From Macropodus opercularis (lineage: Eukaryota; Chordata; Actinopteri; Anabantiformes; Osphronemidae): DNA of 64,000 nucleotides. A model generated the notes under the pieces. It searched no databases and was not told the DNA's origin. It saw only the letters and a list, made by a program, of their open reading frames with translations. The position numbers and the translations under genes are program-made. Location of the stretch: positions 16,493,501-16,557,500 of the forward strand of contig CM061092.1 in NCBI GenBank assembly GCA_030770545.1. The letters are read 5' to 3'. This document shows, one piece after another, positions 25,561 through 39,049 of this stretch; position 1 is the first letter of the stretch, and each line of letters begins with the position of its first letter.

Positions 25561-28500
25561 GACATTACACATCACTGCGTGTGGAGACAAGTTGGATTTA
25601 GATCGTAGCTAATTATAATCATATTTTAAATAAAATAACTCCATTGTGACGTTTTCTTTAAATAAGTCAAAAGAAGGTATTCATTATTAAATTTAATCAT
25701 TTTTGCTTAAATGTCTTTCATACTAATAACAAAATAATATGGCAAAACGGTTTTAATCAGGGAAGCAGATACCTAATTTGAAATATGATATACTTAAAGT
25801 ATACTTAAAAATATTATGTCAGAAACAAAAGTCCTGCCTTTGTTCCACATTAACATATGACTGCAAATATATTAAATTTGAGAAACTTGTATTTGTAAAA
25901 GTGCAGTAAATATGTAAATAAATGCAGTAAAGTATGCTTTAATACTCTAATATTAAAAATGGTAGTAAGTCACCCACAATGGAACCATCAGGCCATAACC
26001 ATCACTGGTAGAAATCGGATTATTTTAATATAATGGTGTCAGATCACACTGACTACAGGTGTGTAAAAATGGGCAGTTTGGCACAGCTTGATTTCCTGCT
26101 CTCTGAAGTGCAGACTAACCATGAACAAATTGGACGCAATTTCACATTCAGCAAAGCACATGAACAGCAAATCCATGTGACAGCCGTTCTGTTCCATATG
26201 CAGCGTAAGTGTCCCCTCGTTTCAGGAGCGTGCTCAGGCGAAAAGCGCAGCGGTTGAGGCCAACAGACTCACTTTGTGGCGCACAACCACGCCAGATTAG
26301 CTCAGGAAGTAATGCCAGCGTCCCATCTAAACCAACCAAATACTTAAATGGAAGTGTTGGTGCATTAAGTGCCAGAGTTGCTGCCCTGTCAGATCCAAAA
26401 TAGCCAAATGCTCTCAGTTTACATATTCTAATAGAGAGAGGCTACATTTCTCCTCATGTTCTCCTAGCATTCAAAAATCTGTGAGCAGGCAGATTAACAA
26501 GGTTTGCCGCAACATAATTCACACGTTTGTTGTGAAAATAAGAATGTGACTCCCTTCGTGCTGTGTGATATGAATTTACCAGGGCCTTCAAGAGGATAGG
26601 GGTTGATAAAATTAGCCGCTTGCCAGTACATTTAATAGCTCTGAAACCCAAGTCTTGTCAAAATATGTCTTTATTTTACTTTCTCATCTTCGCTTTAAAG
26701 CCTGCACCTGTGATTATAGCTTTAAAAAGCCCACACACATCTCCTGTGGTTCTGTCACAGCGGAACATTCCAATCAAACAGGTCTGAGCCTGGCCATCGC
26801 GCCAGCGTGCACGTGAATTGGCGAGGATGCATCTGCTGACATGCTGTACAGAGACATTAACCTGGCCAGCCGTCGTGCCAATGGTGAAAGCTCCGGCATA
26901 AAAAAAAAAAAGAGGACACAATTGTCACAGCGCGTTTGCGTTCTTTGCTTCCCTTGTCTGAGCCATAAGGCTATCGCAGAGTCGAGTGGAAAACCCACAC
27001 AGAGGGGCTTGTCTGATGAATAGAAGAGATGAGGTGACACCGGGTTGCCTGTGATGTCAGCGCAGAGATCCTAAACATTGCCTTTAAGTTTTTAGCCTTT
27101 ACAATACAAGAAATCTTAAAAATGTCTTAAGACTAATATTAACTGAACACGTGGTTGATACAATAGTCTGCACTGAAAGCAACAGCAGATCCTGGAACAG
27201 TGATTGTGTGAAAGTTGGCTGCTCTTCCCTCTGGATAAACCTTTGAGCAAAAACACCACAGGCTATAAGAGATAAGTGTGTCTGCTTAAGAGCAGAGCAA
27301 GTTTAATTACTGTGAGTAAAATGGTTACGGCTTGTGGCCTGAAGGGAACGCTACACTTTCCTCTTCGAGTCTTAATGTCTCTTTGTAACTACAACTTCCA
27401 GCGCTTCTAAGAGTCAAATGTTAATATCTAATGTAAAACAAGAGTTGCCGCCCTTGTTTGAACAGGTATCACGTTGCACTTTTTCTTGCTGGCAAGTAAC
27501 ATTTGTCGAGTGCGTGCCACGCATCCCAGTTCCGGCTGAGCATTTGTCTGATGACGATAACACAATCAGAAAACTGAGCTCCAATTTGTCTCGGTGGTCA
27601 TCTCGCTCCCCTGGACACGCTTGTCGCAGAGAAGCCTGGCCCTCAGCGTTCAATTTGCAGCACTTTCCAAAGCACGGCTCCGCTCCTTGCCCTCCAGACT
27701 TCAGGGCGGCGAACATCAGCTGCAGCATACGTGCGACCGACGTCAAAGATTAAGCAAAACCGCAGCCGCGCGATTCTCCTGTTTGCACCCAATTCCGAAC
27801 TTATGTGTCCGCTCGCGAGGACTGTAATTAAGGAGATAAAATAGGGTTTGAGGGCTGGATACGGGAGGAGAGTGGAGCTCGCAGAATAAAAGAAATGACC
27901 TAAGGACAGTCAAGACAGAAAAGAAAGCACACATCTCTAACTGACCACTCATGCTCCATCAGAATCATATTTTTTCCACTTCATGCTTGGTTTGCCAATG
28001 AACCTTTTCCCCCTCTGTAAACAAAACACATATTTGCACAGAAAATTACATATACAAGGAGATGTGCGCGTTACACTCAATGCTTTGGACACCGCGGCTT
28101 CTCCAAATGGAGCAAAACAAGAGCCTTTATATCTAGTTACGGACAAAGTGCACTTCAGCATGGCTAAGTGGTTTTAGTGGGGATAGGGGCGAAGGTGGAG
28201 TCAAGATCTGTCTTGACATTTTTTGCACCACAGTTCTGCAAGACAGAGAATTCAAAGACAGATGTGAATACATACAGAGACAAGCTTTAAAGAGCATTAA
28301 ACAAATACACTTTGGGATTCAAAGCAAAGGGTGTCACAAGAGCATTTCCTGAAACAACCACAGTGGGAGGCTATGTAAAAATTTTGATGTTTATAGGTTA
28401 TAATGTGGCCTCCTTGCTGAACAGCCTAGGATTTTTGCTTGAACACGTAGCACAGCAATACGAATGGAATCACATCTGACATGTATATATTCCAACCACA

Positions 28501-30119
28501 ATTTATAAATAGACTAATAAATGTTATGTTCTCCAGCACCACAATACTTTTGTTCTGGAAACAAACGAAAGGAGACATTTGCCCTCTGTCTTCCTCAGCA
28601 CACAAAGCAAGAAGAGTTGTTAGTAGGTAGGGATGGAGGCTGGGTAGAATTTTATTAAACACAACATTTTAAACAAATAAATATTCTGTAAGGGATTTGT
28701 TGTCTGTGTAGATGGACAAATCTGGGTATTGAACTAGATCCAGGATGAAACTGCTGTTGGAACTCATCTCTACAGCTGTGGTAGGTACTATATGTGCATT
28801 TGCACCTACTGAACGGTGAAAAACCTGGACAAACAAACGGCGAAAAGTCTGCTCAAAACCAAAGTAAAGAAACTGAGTTCTGAATATATCTCGGTAATAC
28901 TTACTTTTCAACAGCTCAGTTTAAGACAGCAGCGAAAGAGCCGGTATTAGGAAAAGGTCAATTACCTTATTAGGGCTTGTTCAGGTAAAGGTGATTTCAT
29001 GCTGTTGACATGCAAGCATTTCTCCACTCCCTGTGATTTGACAGCGTGCTTACATTCAGTAACATTTGCAATTTACACTGGAGGTAAAATGCAAAAAAAG
29101 CTGGTGCCCAGCACAGACAGATCGTGTAGGCAGACAGGCAGGTCGACAGATGGATAATGCTTTTATAAAAAGCACCGCGTACAGTATCTGCCAAGCTGAA
29201 TTTATAGAATTATTTCACTTCCCACCGGTCTCAGTACCAGTAGGACAACCACTCAAATACGCAGTTCATACTTCAACAGCGTCTAAAACACCGGGAATAA
29301 ATAGTGGCAAGGTGAAGAAGGGAAGAAAAAACACACAATTGGAAAAATACCTGCTGGCGTGGGCTGCAGAGAGGTCAGCTCATTGATACTGCTGGCCTGT
29401 CAACTGTGTTCTTTTTGAAACAAGACCAGTCTCAAGGGTCACTGCAGGGTAGCCACTGCCCGCCGACATTTGTGTTACCTTTCAACACCAGCCCCCGAAA
29501 CAGATTTGAGACAATTTCTGCCTTTCCCATCGCCAGCTGCAGGAAATCATTGCTTCATCTTATTGTCTTGACCAGGGCTGATTCCAACTGTTCAAATGCA
29601 AATTCCTTATTTTTAATTAAAGCAAACAAAAATTTACTTGTGATAGTAATTCACAACACTAACACACTCTCTGCGTTGTGTTTCTGAATAATTTGATGTT
29701 GGAAAATGAGCTTTTGAAACAAAATGATGTTTTAAACGTTTGCGCTGCGTCTTTATGACTAATTTATGACTTATGTGTAATGCTCAGTGTCTCAACACGT
29801 TAATCTATTGTAGTTATTTGTTTTGCTTTAATAACTCTTTAGTGCCTGGCGTACAAACAGTTTTATCATTCTTGCAGAAGTCTCACATATTCATCAGGAA
29901 GTAAGCGTGTGGCCAGCTACAGTAGGAAATTGATCTAAAAGATGATGTCGACAATGTTAATACTCACAGAGTCCTTAATTCAGTATCTACAAAGTTGTAG
30001 AGGGGTGCATCATCAACAAACATTAGTCCTGTGGCCGCGTTGTCTTTACTAATACAATTATCACAATAAAAGATGAATGTAAGTGACTCCAAAGTGTCTG
30101 ACTAGGTTTTAAGTAAGAT

Positions 30120-30420
30120 GTCACATCTTAACGTACACGTTGTTGTCCTGCTCCAGCTTTAGGGATTTAATGCTAACACAGGCAGCCAGGCCTGCTTCCG
30201 TCACTGTGCGCTCCTCTAATGAACAGTGAAACAGCGCCATTGAACATGAAGAAGGAGGGCGCCGGTTTGAGATCGCAGCAGATCTGTCCACAGCGCTAAT
30301 GATCATTGCGGTTAAATTCGACTAATTAGCCACAAGCACGCCCGCTGAATTCGCTGCTGGTTTCAGACGCGCAACGAGAAACACTGAGCTGGTGGTTTCA
30401 AACGCAGAGACGTCTTAAAG
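30120..30420. promoter_or_regulatory. Candidate conserved non-coding element
   Basis: Contains GGGATTTAATGC, GCGCTAATGATCATTGCGG and CGACTAATTAGCCAC, with more CpGs than its neighbours and no repeats. The motif cluster at about 30294-30330 is the core. The function is inferred. Confidence 0.33.
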
Positions 30421-33400
30421 TGCAAAAACAGATTCCCCCCCAAAGGCGTCTGTGGTCGTGTTCATGGCACCCAATATAAGTTAAAGACATTCTCATGCTT
30501 ATAAGAGAGGGCAGGCAGTGTAATTTAAATTCTGTTGACATTTACTGTCAAGGAGTATTAATTCACAGGCATCCTCTGCTTCATGGGCTTACTCAGCACC
30601 AGCGGGCCGCAGGCTCTGGAGAAAGACATGCTCCCTTTACTGTACTCTTAGCAGATTCCCCCTGCGACTGTTGCTGTGATCAGAGGCACACAACCCCCAA
30701 CCCATAGGTCACAACAGCAAAATGCAAGGAATATAGCCCAGTGGAATGTCATATATACAGGTTGTGTCCTCTAAGACACCTTCAGACTGCATTTCGGGGG
30801 AAGTGCCTCTCCCACCATCTCGTGTCACAACAGAGGAGGCTCTCTATTGCTGTAGTGTTCCACTTAGAGAAAGATATCAGTCCGATTTCGTAAAACACAG
30901 CAGATCGATTTCTTCACCTTATCTTCACTCCAGTTGGCATTGGATTTTATTTCAATAATGTCTTCATTAGAATTATTCTTAGACGTGTGATGCTGTGTAG
31001 CTCTGAAACGTGCCTATCCACAATGTCTTCACATGCCGCTTAAAGTGCAACAACGCATGTGCGCATGTACGTTTAGCGGTTGAAATAGAGTGTGTTGGAC
31101 AAGGCTTGTGCTCGGTTTTGCTTCCAGCAATGACACAACCTTGAGTGAATAATGCAGGCCTAATCAGCAGATGATCAGGGGCAAAAAACTTGAGGGGGGA
31201 AAAAAGCTGAAGCCTTTAAATGTAACAGAGAACATTTACTCATTTGCACGGGGCTAATAAATATTTAACCGTATTTAAGGAAATGGCTGGAAAAGAATCT
31301 AGATGTCGAGAAAATAAAAACACACGTACAAGTGCAAACAGCTTTATTAGATGTGTTCCACTGAAAATCAAAGTTATTCTTTAACTAATATTTATTTCTA
31401 TGTTTAAATATTTAAAATGCAGAATTAGTCAGGAAACAGTGAAATATTAAAGACTAAAGCTGATAAAAGCTCATTTGATACTATCAGGGGTAATAGTGCT
31501 GATTTTAAACTCAAATTAAGAGATTTCTGAAAATAAACTGTGTTTATGCTGGTGAATTGTGACCTAAATGGAGGATTAAACTGCGTATAACAGAGCCTTT
31601 AACTGCCTGTGCTGGAGCTGTGACAGGTCCTTGGGAGATACACAGAGACTGCTTGCAACACATGTCATATATCATAGCTTCAATCTGTACCCCAACCACT
31701 ACCTGCAAGCTACAAATGTGCACTTCTCCTGTCATTTCTGTTTGAGACAGAAGGGGGGGGGGGGTCTGAAAACCAAATAGCTTTGTTTGTTTTTGTCTAG
31801 ACTACAATATTTTTTAATATAGGAGAAAGCTATATGGTTGTTATTAGGAAGCATCTATTTATGTTTTCTACCAGAAATCTTTGGACTATATGTTCTATAT
31901 ATACATACTCTTTTGATAATGATGAGTGGAATCTACAAAAATATAACATTTACCAAACCAACATGTGAGCTGAATAGCTTTTGTTTTTGTCTTCTTGAAG
32001 CTGCTTGCTTCAACCGGTCTACTGCAAAAATTAGTGCGTAGAGATTGGAGACACACTGTCGTTACAGACTTGACTTGGTTCTCTGACTTGAATTCGTACA
32101 GAACAATGTTCTAGTTCTATTGCAAATGGAATTAGCGTCTGTTTTCAAACCTATTGTATTGGCAACTCTGCCACTGGTGGCAAAGTAACTGGGAAATACA
32201 TGTATTATAAGTTTTTGAAATAAAAATATATGCTTTTTTTGTCATTAACATTTACGCTGAGAATCTCTTTTTTTTCATAAACCTCATGGCCTAAATAAAA
32301 CAGAATGATTTGCTTATTGGTGATGTAATTTCTGTTGGTTCTGTGTTAACTACTTTAGTGAATTGTAAACAAATGCACAAAAAGCACCTTGGTGAATTAA
32401 CCACTTTGTATTTATGCTGTGTTGTTACTGTGTGTCTTCAACGACCTCAAAATGAGCTGATACCTGCTAAAGCATATTACCAAGTTATATTTTGTCTAAA
32501 CTGCTTATTTTTACAGTAAATAACTTTCTACTGCAATTTACACTAAACAAACGTTAACATAATAACGTAACTTAACCACCAACCCAGAGCAAATCCTGTT
32601 GTAGCATGGTTCAGTTTTATTGAATGCACTAATTTGCTATGGCGTTAAACTGAATGGTGTTTCTCTTATTTTGTCAACCCCCTTAATATAAATAAGGAAT
32701 GTAAATATAAGAAAATGAAACAAGATATCTGATTCTCAGAGAAGTACATAAAAGCTTTTATCATGATTCTTATTGGCATTTTAAATTGAGAAATACATTT
32801 TCACAAACCTCCCAATACCACAAACAGGGAAACATTTAGTTTAGCTGTGAATGAGGATACTCTCAGGTCAGTTTGAGATATTGTTCAGCATTATAATTTT
32901 GAGCAGACAGGACACATGCACCTGCAAATAAAATCAATCACTAACCAAACGTACCACTTAAGCTTCATGTGCACAATGAGCCACGCTGAAAAGCTTAATT
33001 TTTGGGTGGACCAAACCTGCCAGTAGAGTTTAAGTTAATATATAAACATATTTTTATTACCCATTTTGTCACAGAGTATCAAATGATATAATCCCGTAAC
33101 ATATCAAATGGCTAGACAGAGATCAAAAACTATTTAATGTTAAAGAACAACCTGGGCAGGATGAGCAGGAGTAATGAAGCTAAACGCCAACATTTATTTT
33201 TAAACAAGCATTTAGAAAGAAAGAAGAGAAAATTACTTTAATGAAATTTATCATTAAAAAAAATAAGCTAACAAAGAAGCTATGGATTGTGTAGCATTGT
33301 AAATTAGTTTTTACTGCTTCCTTTAATTAAAGGAAGGGTTCGCATGATGAATTTCATGCAGGTATTTTCATCTACCTCTCTAGTACTTCATATAGGCAAC

Positions 33401-33543
33401 CTTTTTGAAAATAGAGAGGCTCCAGTGGAGCTTTATTGCTTTTCACATTTTTATTTTCTAATAGAATACCAATGTATTACAGAACACGAAAACAGTTTTT
33501 TCTTTAGAAAATACAACAAATCCCAGTCCAGCAGTACTTGGCA

Positions 33544-33700
33544 GCAGTTGACAGAAAAAAACATGGAAGGATCCTTCAACAGAAGACTCAGGGTGGGTGG
33601 CCATCCGCCTCAACTGGTTGGGGTGAGGACACGGGAAAGAGAGAAAAGATCAATAGGCAGTCAGCAAAGGGCACAGTGGAAATATACTGTACAGTTTAAA
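33544..33700 (+). mobile_element. Possible interspersed repeat fragment (weak)
   Basis: The stretch GGTGGCCATCCGCCTCAACT (33597-33616), then GGTTGGGGTGAGGAC and a purine-rich tail, resembles a block I recall as common in percomorph genomes. It lies at the end of a 120-codon ATG frame (33344-33706) with no domain. The family cannot be named from this sequence alone. Confidence 0.3.
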
Positions 33701-34054
33701 GACTGACAATACTTGTGATGATAATGTAAAAATAATTTGCATCTATACAAGGTTGAAAAGTTAAACTTTCTTTGGTATTTATACGAATTAAGAACAAAAA
33801 AAAAAAAGGTTTGCATTCAGTTATACATTGGTTTTACAACATTTGATGATTTTAAGCTTAATTTAAGTAAGTAAGTCGAGAGTAAGTGGTTGAGGAAGTA
33901 AATTACTGTGAGAATGTGCAAAAAAAAAAGAAATGCCGTGTTGTCCTTTCTGTGCCAACCAACTGACCTCAACGTTTGCCAATGAAAAAACTTTGCAAAA
34001 TCTCACAAAAATAATTTATACTTGGCCTCAAGTGTAACAAAAGTAAATTGCTGC

Positions 34055-34283
34055 TTAACCCTCGTGCAGCCTTCCAGGATGTCAAAAGGAAAATAGGGGG
34101 CGCTCAGAGCTCAAAAACCACACAAGGGTTGGATAAAACAGCCGCAGACAGACAATAAATCACAACACGCTTTATCTAGATGAACGGTTTTTAATGGTGT
34201 TTTAGCCAACCCTTTGTTGCGTTTTTTAGCTTTGAGCGCCCCCTAGTTTACATTTGACCAGTCGAAAGTTGCACGAAGGTTAA
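34055..34283. mobile_element. piggyBac-type MITE with TTAA target duplication
   Basis: A 221 bp body (34059-34279) has TTAA on both sides (34055-34058 and 34280-34283). The ends are CCCTCGTGCAGC and the inverse of CCTTCGTGCAAC. Arms of about 85 bp match imperfectly when one is inverted; both share TAGGGGGCGCTCA and, farther in, AAGGGTTGG and TAAAACA. A unique centre of about 50 bp (34143-34193) separates them. It has no coding capacity, so any movement would have needed a transposase from elsewhere. TTAA duplication with CC-GG ends is the hallmark of piggyBac elements. Arm divergence implies it is old. Confidence 0.85.
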
Positions 34284-34842
34284 ACACATGTTCCACATGG
34301 GCAAAAAGCAGTTAAAGACAATATTTAGCACAAAGGTTACAAGCTGCCCTCTGCAGCTATATGTGTGCTGCTATGCAGATGACATTACTTTGTCTATATT
34401 TTGTTTTTATACATTTTTATCATTAGAATTAATTGATTGAAGAGGAAATATGTTTTAATACTGTTTGCTTGTAAATAAATAACAGATGACTGACTATATG
34501 TAAAACAATACAATAAACCTTTAGAGACACTTTGTAAAAGAGTAGAAATTTATTTTTGTATCATAGGACTTCACAAATAGTCGAAGTTGAAAAGATACTC
34601 CTTTAACCCTGTAGTGAAGTGAGGATACAGGTTGAAATGAGAAGTTAAATCAAATGAGCTGTTGCAAATGTTGCAACCTTCAACATTTTTACCTTTCAGC
34701 TTCTTTCTGTTCTGCTTTTTTTCCCAAATTATAGCAGCCAACTGTTTAAAAAAAAAAAAACAAAAAAAAAAAAACCCCAACAGCTTAAAAGCCACCTTTT
34801 TCACACCCAACAGGCTTGGAAGAAAGGAAAATCATCTATCCA

Positions 34843-34938
34843 TCCGATAGCTCACATTCATACCTATAGGCAACTAACTGTTGCTAGTCAACGTACCCTA
34901 ATTTGCATGTTTTTGGACTGGGGGATGAAACCTGTTCT
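34843..34938 (+). mobile_element. Diverged fragment of a common percomorph interspersed repeat
   Basis: TATCCATCC, then AGCTCACATTCATACCTATAGG and AATTTGCATGTTTTTGGACTGGGGGATGAAACC-like sequence (given here in pieces) follow the order of a very frequent teleost repeat. In that repeat a TGCATGTTTTTGGACTG block is followed by GGGAGGAAGCC. Here the match fades after about 34938. It is a short, old scrap with no coding capacity. Confidence 0.55.
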
Positions 34939-35329
34939 AAACTCTGCAACACTCTGCCGCCTATGGCGAGGAAAACACTGGTCAAATTGACGAATGGACT
35001 GTTTTCCATTTCAATGAGGCAAAATCAAATTTAGGTCATGTTCAACCACATGTACTGAAATCATTAGACCTTTATCTTTGTCCTTAAACCCTGCTTGAAA
35101 CTGGTTATCATTACTGAAGCTCACTAACATTCAAAAGATTAACTGACTTGTTTTGATTTAATCCCGTTCATTCAGCACCTTCTTGATATAGTACATTGTT
35201 CATATTTATTATAACAGCTGTACAATAGGAAATCTTGAAATCAGCTGTGTTACTCTTTAGTTACTCTTTAAAAAGACTCACGGTGCTTCTGCAGGAAAGT
35301 CTATTTTTATTTTAATTAAAGGTTTGAGT

Positions 35330-35800
35330 GACACCATGATCATCTCATGTCAGGAAACTTTTATTTCATGAATTCTAATCTGATCCCTGCCATAGAGAAT
35401 GAGCCGGCTCATGCTGGCTTCTTAACTGCTGACACTGCCGGTCAATGAGATGATTTTTTTTTTCGTCTCCACGGGTGTTTCTCAACTTGAAATGGAGAGC
35501 ATTGGCAGGACTTAAATTGGTGGCATTTTGTGGTCTTTAAAGAAAGGAGACTCATTAAAACTTACCCCGAGAAGCCTTCAACTTTCTTGCGCCATTAGCC
35601 ATTGTAACAGCAGATGAGACAAGTATAATTATAGATCTGGGTAACTTGTGTGTTGTCAATTTGAAAGTGATGGTGCTGCGTAATTCACAACCCTGCAATA
35701 TGACCCTCTACCCCAGAGCATCATCCCTGCTTTTAATGAGTGTTAGCCTTAGTAGAGGTATACTCACAGAGATGGTCAAAGCTGATAACACACACTGTAT
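35330..35800. promoter_or_regulatory. Candidate conserved non-coding element
   Basis: Contains CATGAATTCTAATCTGATCC, a perfect 14 bp palindrome ATGAGCCGGCTCAT at 35399-35412, TCAATGAGATGA, GCGCCATTAGCC and GTATAATTATAGATC. It is repeat-free apart from a short T run. The enhancer role is inferred. Confidence 0.33.
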
Positions 35801-37589
35801 CACTCCCTATTAAATCACCTGCTGCTCATTTTGTCACTTTTGAGCTCTGTTGCCTATGTTGTTTAATGTTTTTACTTTACTCAGTAAATATCTGCAGATG
35901 AGAAATTTTACCAGCTTATATCCATTTTGTAAACATGCAGCAGAAGTAAAAAATGTCTTTCAGTCAAACATAGTGTTAAGTGCTTAAGTTCCTCAACTGT
36001 GTAGATAGTTAGAGTAATGAATGAAAGTCTATCAAAGTGTGTCATCTCATCCACTTATCTTATTTAAAAAAAATAAAGGCAAATGGCAAACCTTTATTGT
36101 ACACATGATTATGTTTGAAGCAGACACATATTGTACATTTAAGTTCAGTTAAAGAGTTAAGTTGAGTCCAAAAACAACTCTTGGCTAACATTCTAGCTGA
36201 TGGATAATGTGGACGGATAATGGATGCATTAAAAATTGATGACACAGAGACAACAAGTCTGACGTAGCTCACTTCCAACTTAATATTTATCCAACAGCAC
36301 AACAATCTTGAAAAGGTGAATAGGTTTTACCAACAGTTATAGCAGAGAAGACACAAACACTAAGCACTCCATACATCTAGTACATTCACATTCAGTCATA
36401 CATGACAGATGAAGGTTATTAAAAGTTAATTAAAACATTTCGAGTTAATGTTGCATGTTATTAATGTAGTGAATCAATTCACAAACGCTATGTATCACAC
36501 ATTCCATATTGACATAAAGTTTAAATTAAGAAGTTACAAAATCTATACAACTACAGAAACACACCTTCAAAGTTGGGCTCCTGTTTAGAAAGTAACTGTT
36601 GGCTGGATGTCCTGTGAAAAAACAGTAAAACATTCAAATATATATTTAAAAATATATATATTTTCCTAATAACCTACCCAAGGATGGTGACAAAAATGTA
36701 AAAAACCCCAAAAACTAATCTGATTAAAATAGCGGGACCTTTAATTAAAGCCATTCTGAGTTATTACCGCACATAATTTGAGAAACACTAAGCATGATTA
36801 AACATTAGAGGATATGGCTCAAGTGGGCGTTTTACCATAAAATTGCAGTCACCCCCCAAAAACAGATCAAAAAGGGAGAAAAAAGAAGCTACACAGCAGC
36901 GCCACACATGCGGTCGAGGGTTTAAAAAATTAGCAATGCTCAACTGGAACGGAAGTAGCTTGCGGTGACTGCCACAGCAGAGTTCCTCTAATCATATGTA
37001 ACTTCTACCTTTGGAACGTAGCAGAGGGAGTTTACAATAAGCTTAACCCCTACTTTTATATTGCACTCAGCAGGTTTCTCCCTCCATGTCGGGCACTTTG
37101 AACACTATTTTGTTATTCTGACTTCACTTGGTTTAATAATCCGCAATTCCTCCTTTTTTTTTTTTTTTTTTCTAAAACTCTACCTCACAGGTCTTTGATG
37201 TTTTGTGGAATACAAACTATAGCTGCTTTACAACACTGCTATTGGAGGGGTTGACGATTAAAACACATCATAAAACTCTTAAGATTTATAGATCAGGATT
37301 TCTGACTTTATCTATATTGAAAGCAAGACTAAAACATAACTAGAGCAGCATCAGCGTGAAAACTGAGTTTTTTGTTAGGTCAAAGAAGGTAATTTGTTGA
37401 TGGTGAGAGACTAGTGAAAAGTTCCCTCCCACTGACCCATTTGATATGACACAACGGAGGTTGTTTGGGAGTTTGGCAGCCACTGCGGTGTGGCACATTT
37501 AGCGCAGGTTGAACTTTCAGGGGGACTGAGGAAATGTGGGAAGATAGATCTGGGAAGTGGGTGAGAATTAATTGAAGTCTGTACATAAT

Positions 37590-37810
37590 TCAGCATCAAT
37601 GGCCGCTTCTATCCCTGCACTGACAGCTGAGAAAGAAACAGGACTTGATTGCTCAATATTCATCTGCATTGTTTTCCCCTGGATAGACACAATGGAGTGG
37701 GGCTTAATTAACTTCTGTCAAAGGTGAAGCAGTGCGCACCATCTGCTGTGAGACAATCACATGCGTATGCTTCTTTGAATAATCTCATTCCTTTATTAAA
37801 GCAATGCTGG
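37590..37810. promoter_or_regulatory. Candidate conserved non-coding element
   Basis: Includes CATCAATGGCCGC, TTGATTGCTCAATATTCATC, CATTGTTTTCCCC, GGGCTTAATTAACTTC and GAATAATCTCATTCC within 220 bp. SOX, POU-like and homeodomain cores are combined in repeat-free DNA. The function is inferred. Confidence 0.35.
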
Positions 37811-38039
37811 GACAGAAGAAACGCAAAAACATTTCAATTATGTATCACTTCGCAATCCTCAATCATCTCAAATACATGTTTTTAGTCCACACACAGCATC
37901 TTTATCTTCTTAGCAAATCAGACAATCGATTCAATAAAGCCTTACACAAAACCACCTGTGAAAATATGAGAAATTTAAGCATGAAACAAACATCGTAGTC
38001 CACCTCAGCCCAGACCACTCAGACGGATTTCTGTGATAA

Positions 38040-38300
38040 CGTTGTTCGTGTTATGGCAAGACAATTAGAATTCTTTAATATATCTGAAGGACCACACATT
38101 GCAATCAAGGACCTGCTGAACTTGCCCTAAAGCCGGGTCATTATTTGATCTTTGTGCATCTTAATCTGATTATCTCATTGTGGAGGTAAACTTCAGACTC
38201 AATCTTGTTAGCAGCTGGCCAAGATAGATTACGACGGCCAGTGAGGTGGAAAATGAACTGAGCAGTTCAGCTTTGGCCTTGCTCTCTTTCAAGATACTCA
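38040..38300. promoter_or_regulatory. Candidate conserved non-coding element
   Basis: Contains AAGACAATTAGAATTC, CATTGCAATCAAGG, GTCATTATTTGATC and CATCTTAATCTGATTATCTC. Homeodomain, SOX-like and TCF-like cores cluster in repeat-free sequence. This is an inference from texture. Confidence 0.33.
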
Positions 38301-39049
38301 CCACCACTACTTCAGCTCCTTCTGCTTTTCTTTCTGCTGGCCCTTCAAACGAGATATTATCCTCAGGAAAAGCAGCGGCCACCCCCTCCTCTCCACGCCC
38401 CCTTTCTTTATGTCTGATGCTTTAACCAAGTGAGGACAATGGTCCAAAAAAAAAAAATCCTGACCTCTTTTAAACATTGAGATTTTCAGACACACCGTGT
38501 TATGAGAAGAAGGTAAAGTGACTAAAAACCCTAAAAACTACACACACAAAAAGACGAATCTCACCCTGAAAAGACTGAATTCATGGACTTTGTGTTTGCA
38601 GCCGTTGTCGGACCATTTTGACCCAAACATGCAGCAACCCGATAGGTCGAGAGAGGTATGCGTTGCCTCGATTCTCATCTTAAATGAAGAGGGTTGGTTT
38701 TTTGCCTTTTCTTTTTTTTTTTTCTTCCTCCTCCTTAAATTATGCAAATGCCTTAGATGTGTGGTCCCGCTTAAGACACTCAGTTTTGCTTGTGGTCTTA
38801 TTGCGGTATTGAGTGCCTTTACAGTGAATGCACACCACAGTCCACAGCACAAAAAGTCCCCCTAAAGGCTGAAAGGAGTTCAAAGCATTCAAAAGACAAA
38901 AAAGGACTAAGCTGGGATTTTTTTTTATGTACACTGAAAAGAAGAATAAAATATAAGTTCCCTATTGCTGCCTGTTATGGCGGTGGCAGTCATATTAAAG
39001 CATTAAGTTACGACATAAAGGCTGCCTGAAAATTTTCTTGCACACCATA

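Larger units (their letters stand above)
18701..33300. other. Intergenic desert segment
   Basis: No gene recognised in 14.6 kb. Contents are a nested palindrome at 18749-18802, a polypurine stretch at about 23798-23866, AT-rich filler (for example 25600-26020 and 31360-31560), a 12-G run at 31753-31764 and enhancer-like stretches at 25195-25560 and 30120-30420. Open frames are short and have no recognisable domain. Confidence 0.7.
33301..35320. other. Repeat-tolerant island within the desert
   Basis: Three transposon-related features lie within 1.4 kb: a repeat scrap (about 33544-33700), a TTAA-flanked MITE (34059-34279) and a percomorph-type repeat scrap (about 34843-34938). Between them are AT-rich filler and A/T runs (34748-34776). 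No gene is recognised. Confidence 0.6.

Noticed and set aside
32169..32182. Short palindrome TGCCACTGGTGGCA
   Set aside because: Six-base arms are expected by chance in 64 kb and the context is not distinctive.
33344..33706. Plus-strand 120-codon ATG frame
   Set aside because: It runs into a putative interspersed repeat, shows no domain and has no coding signature.
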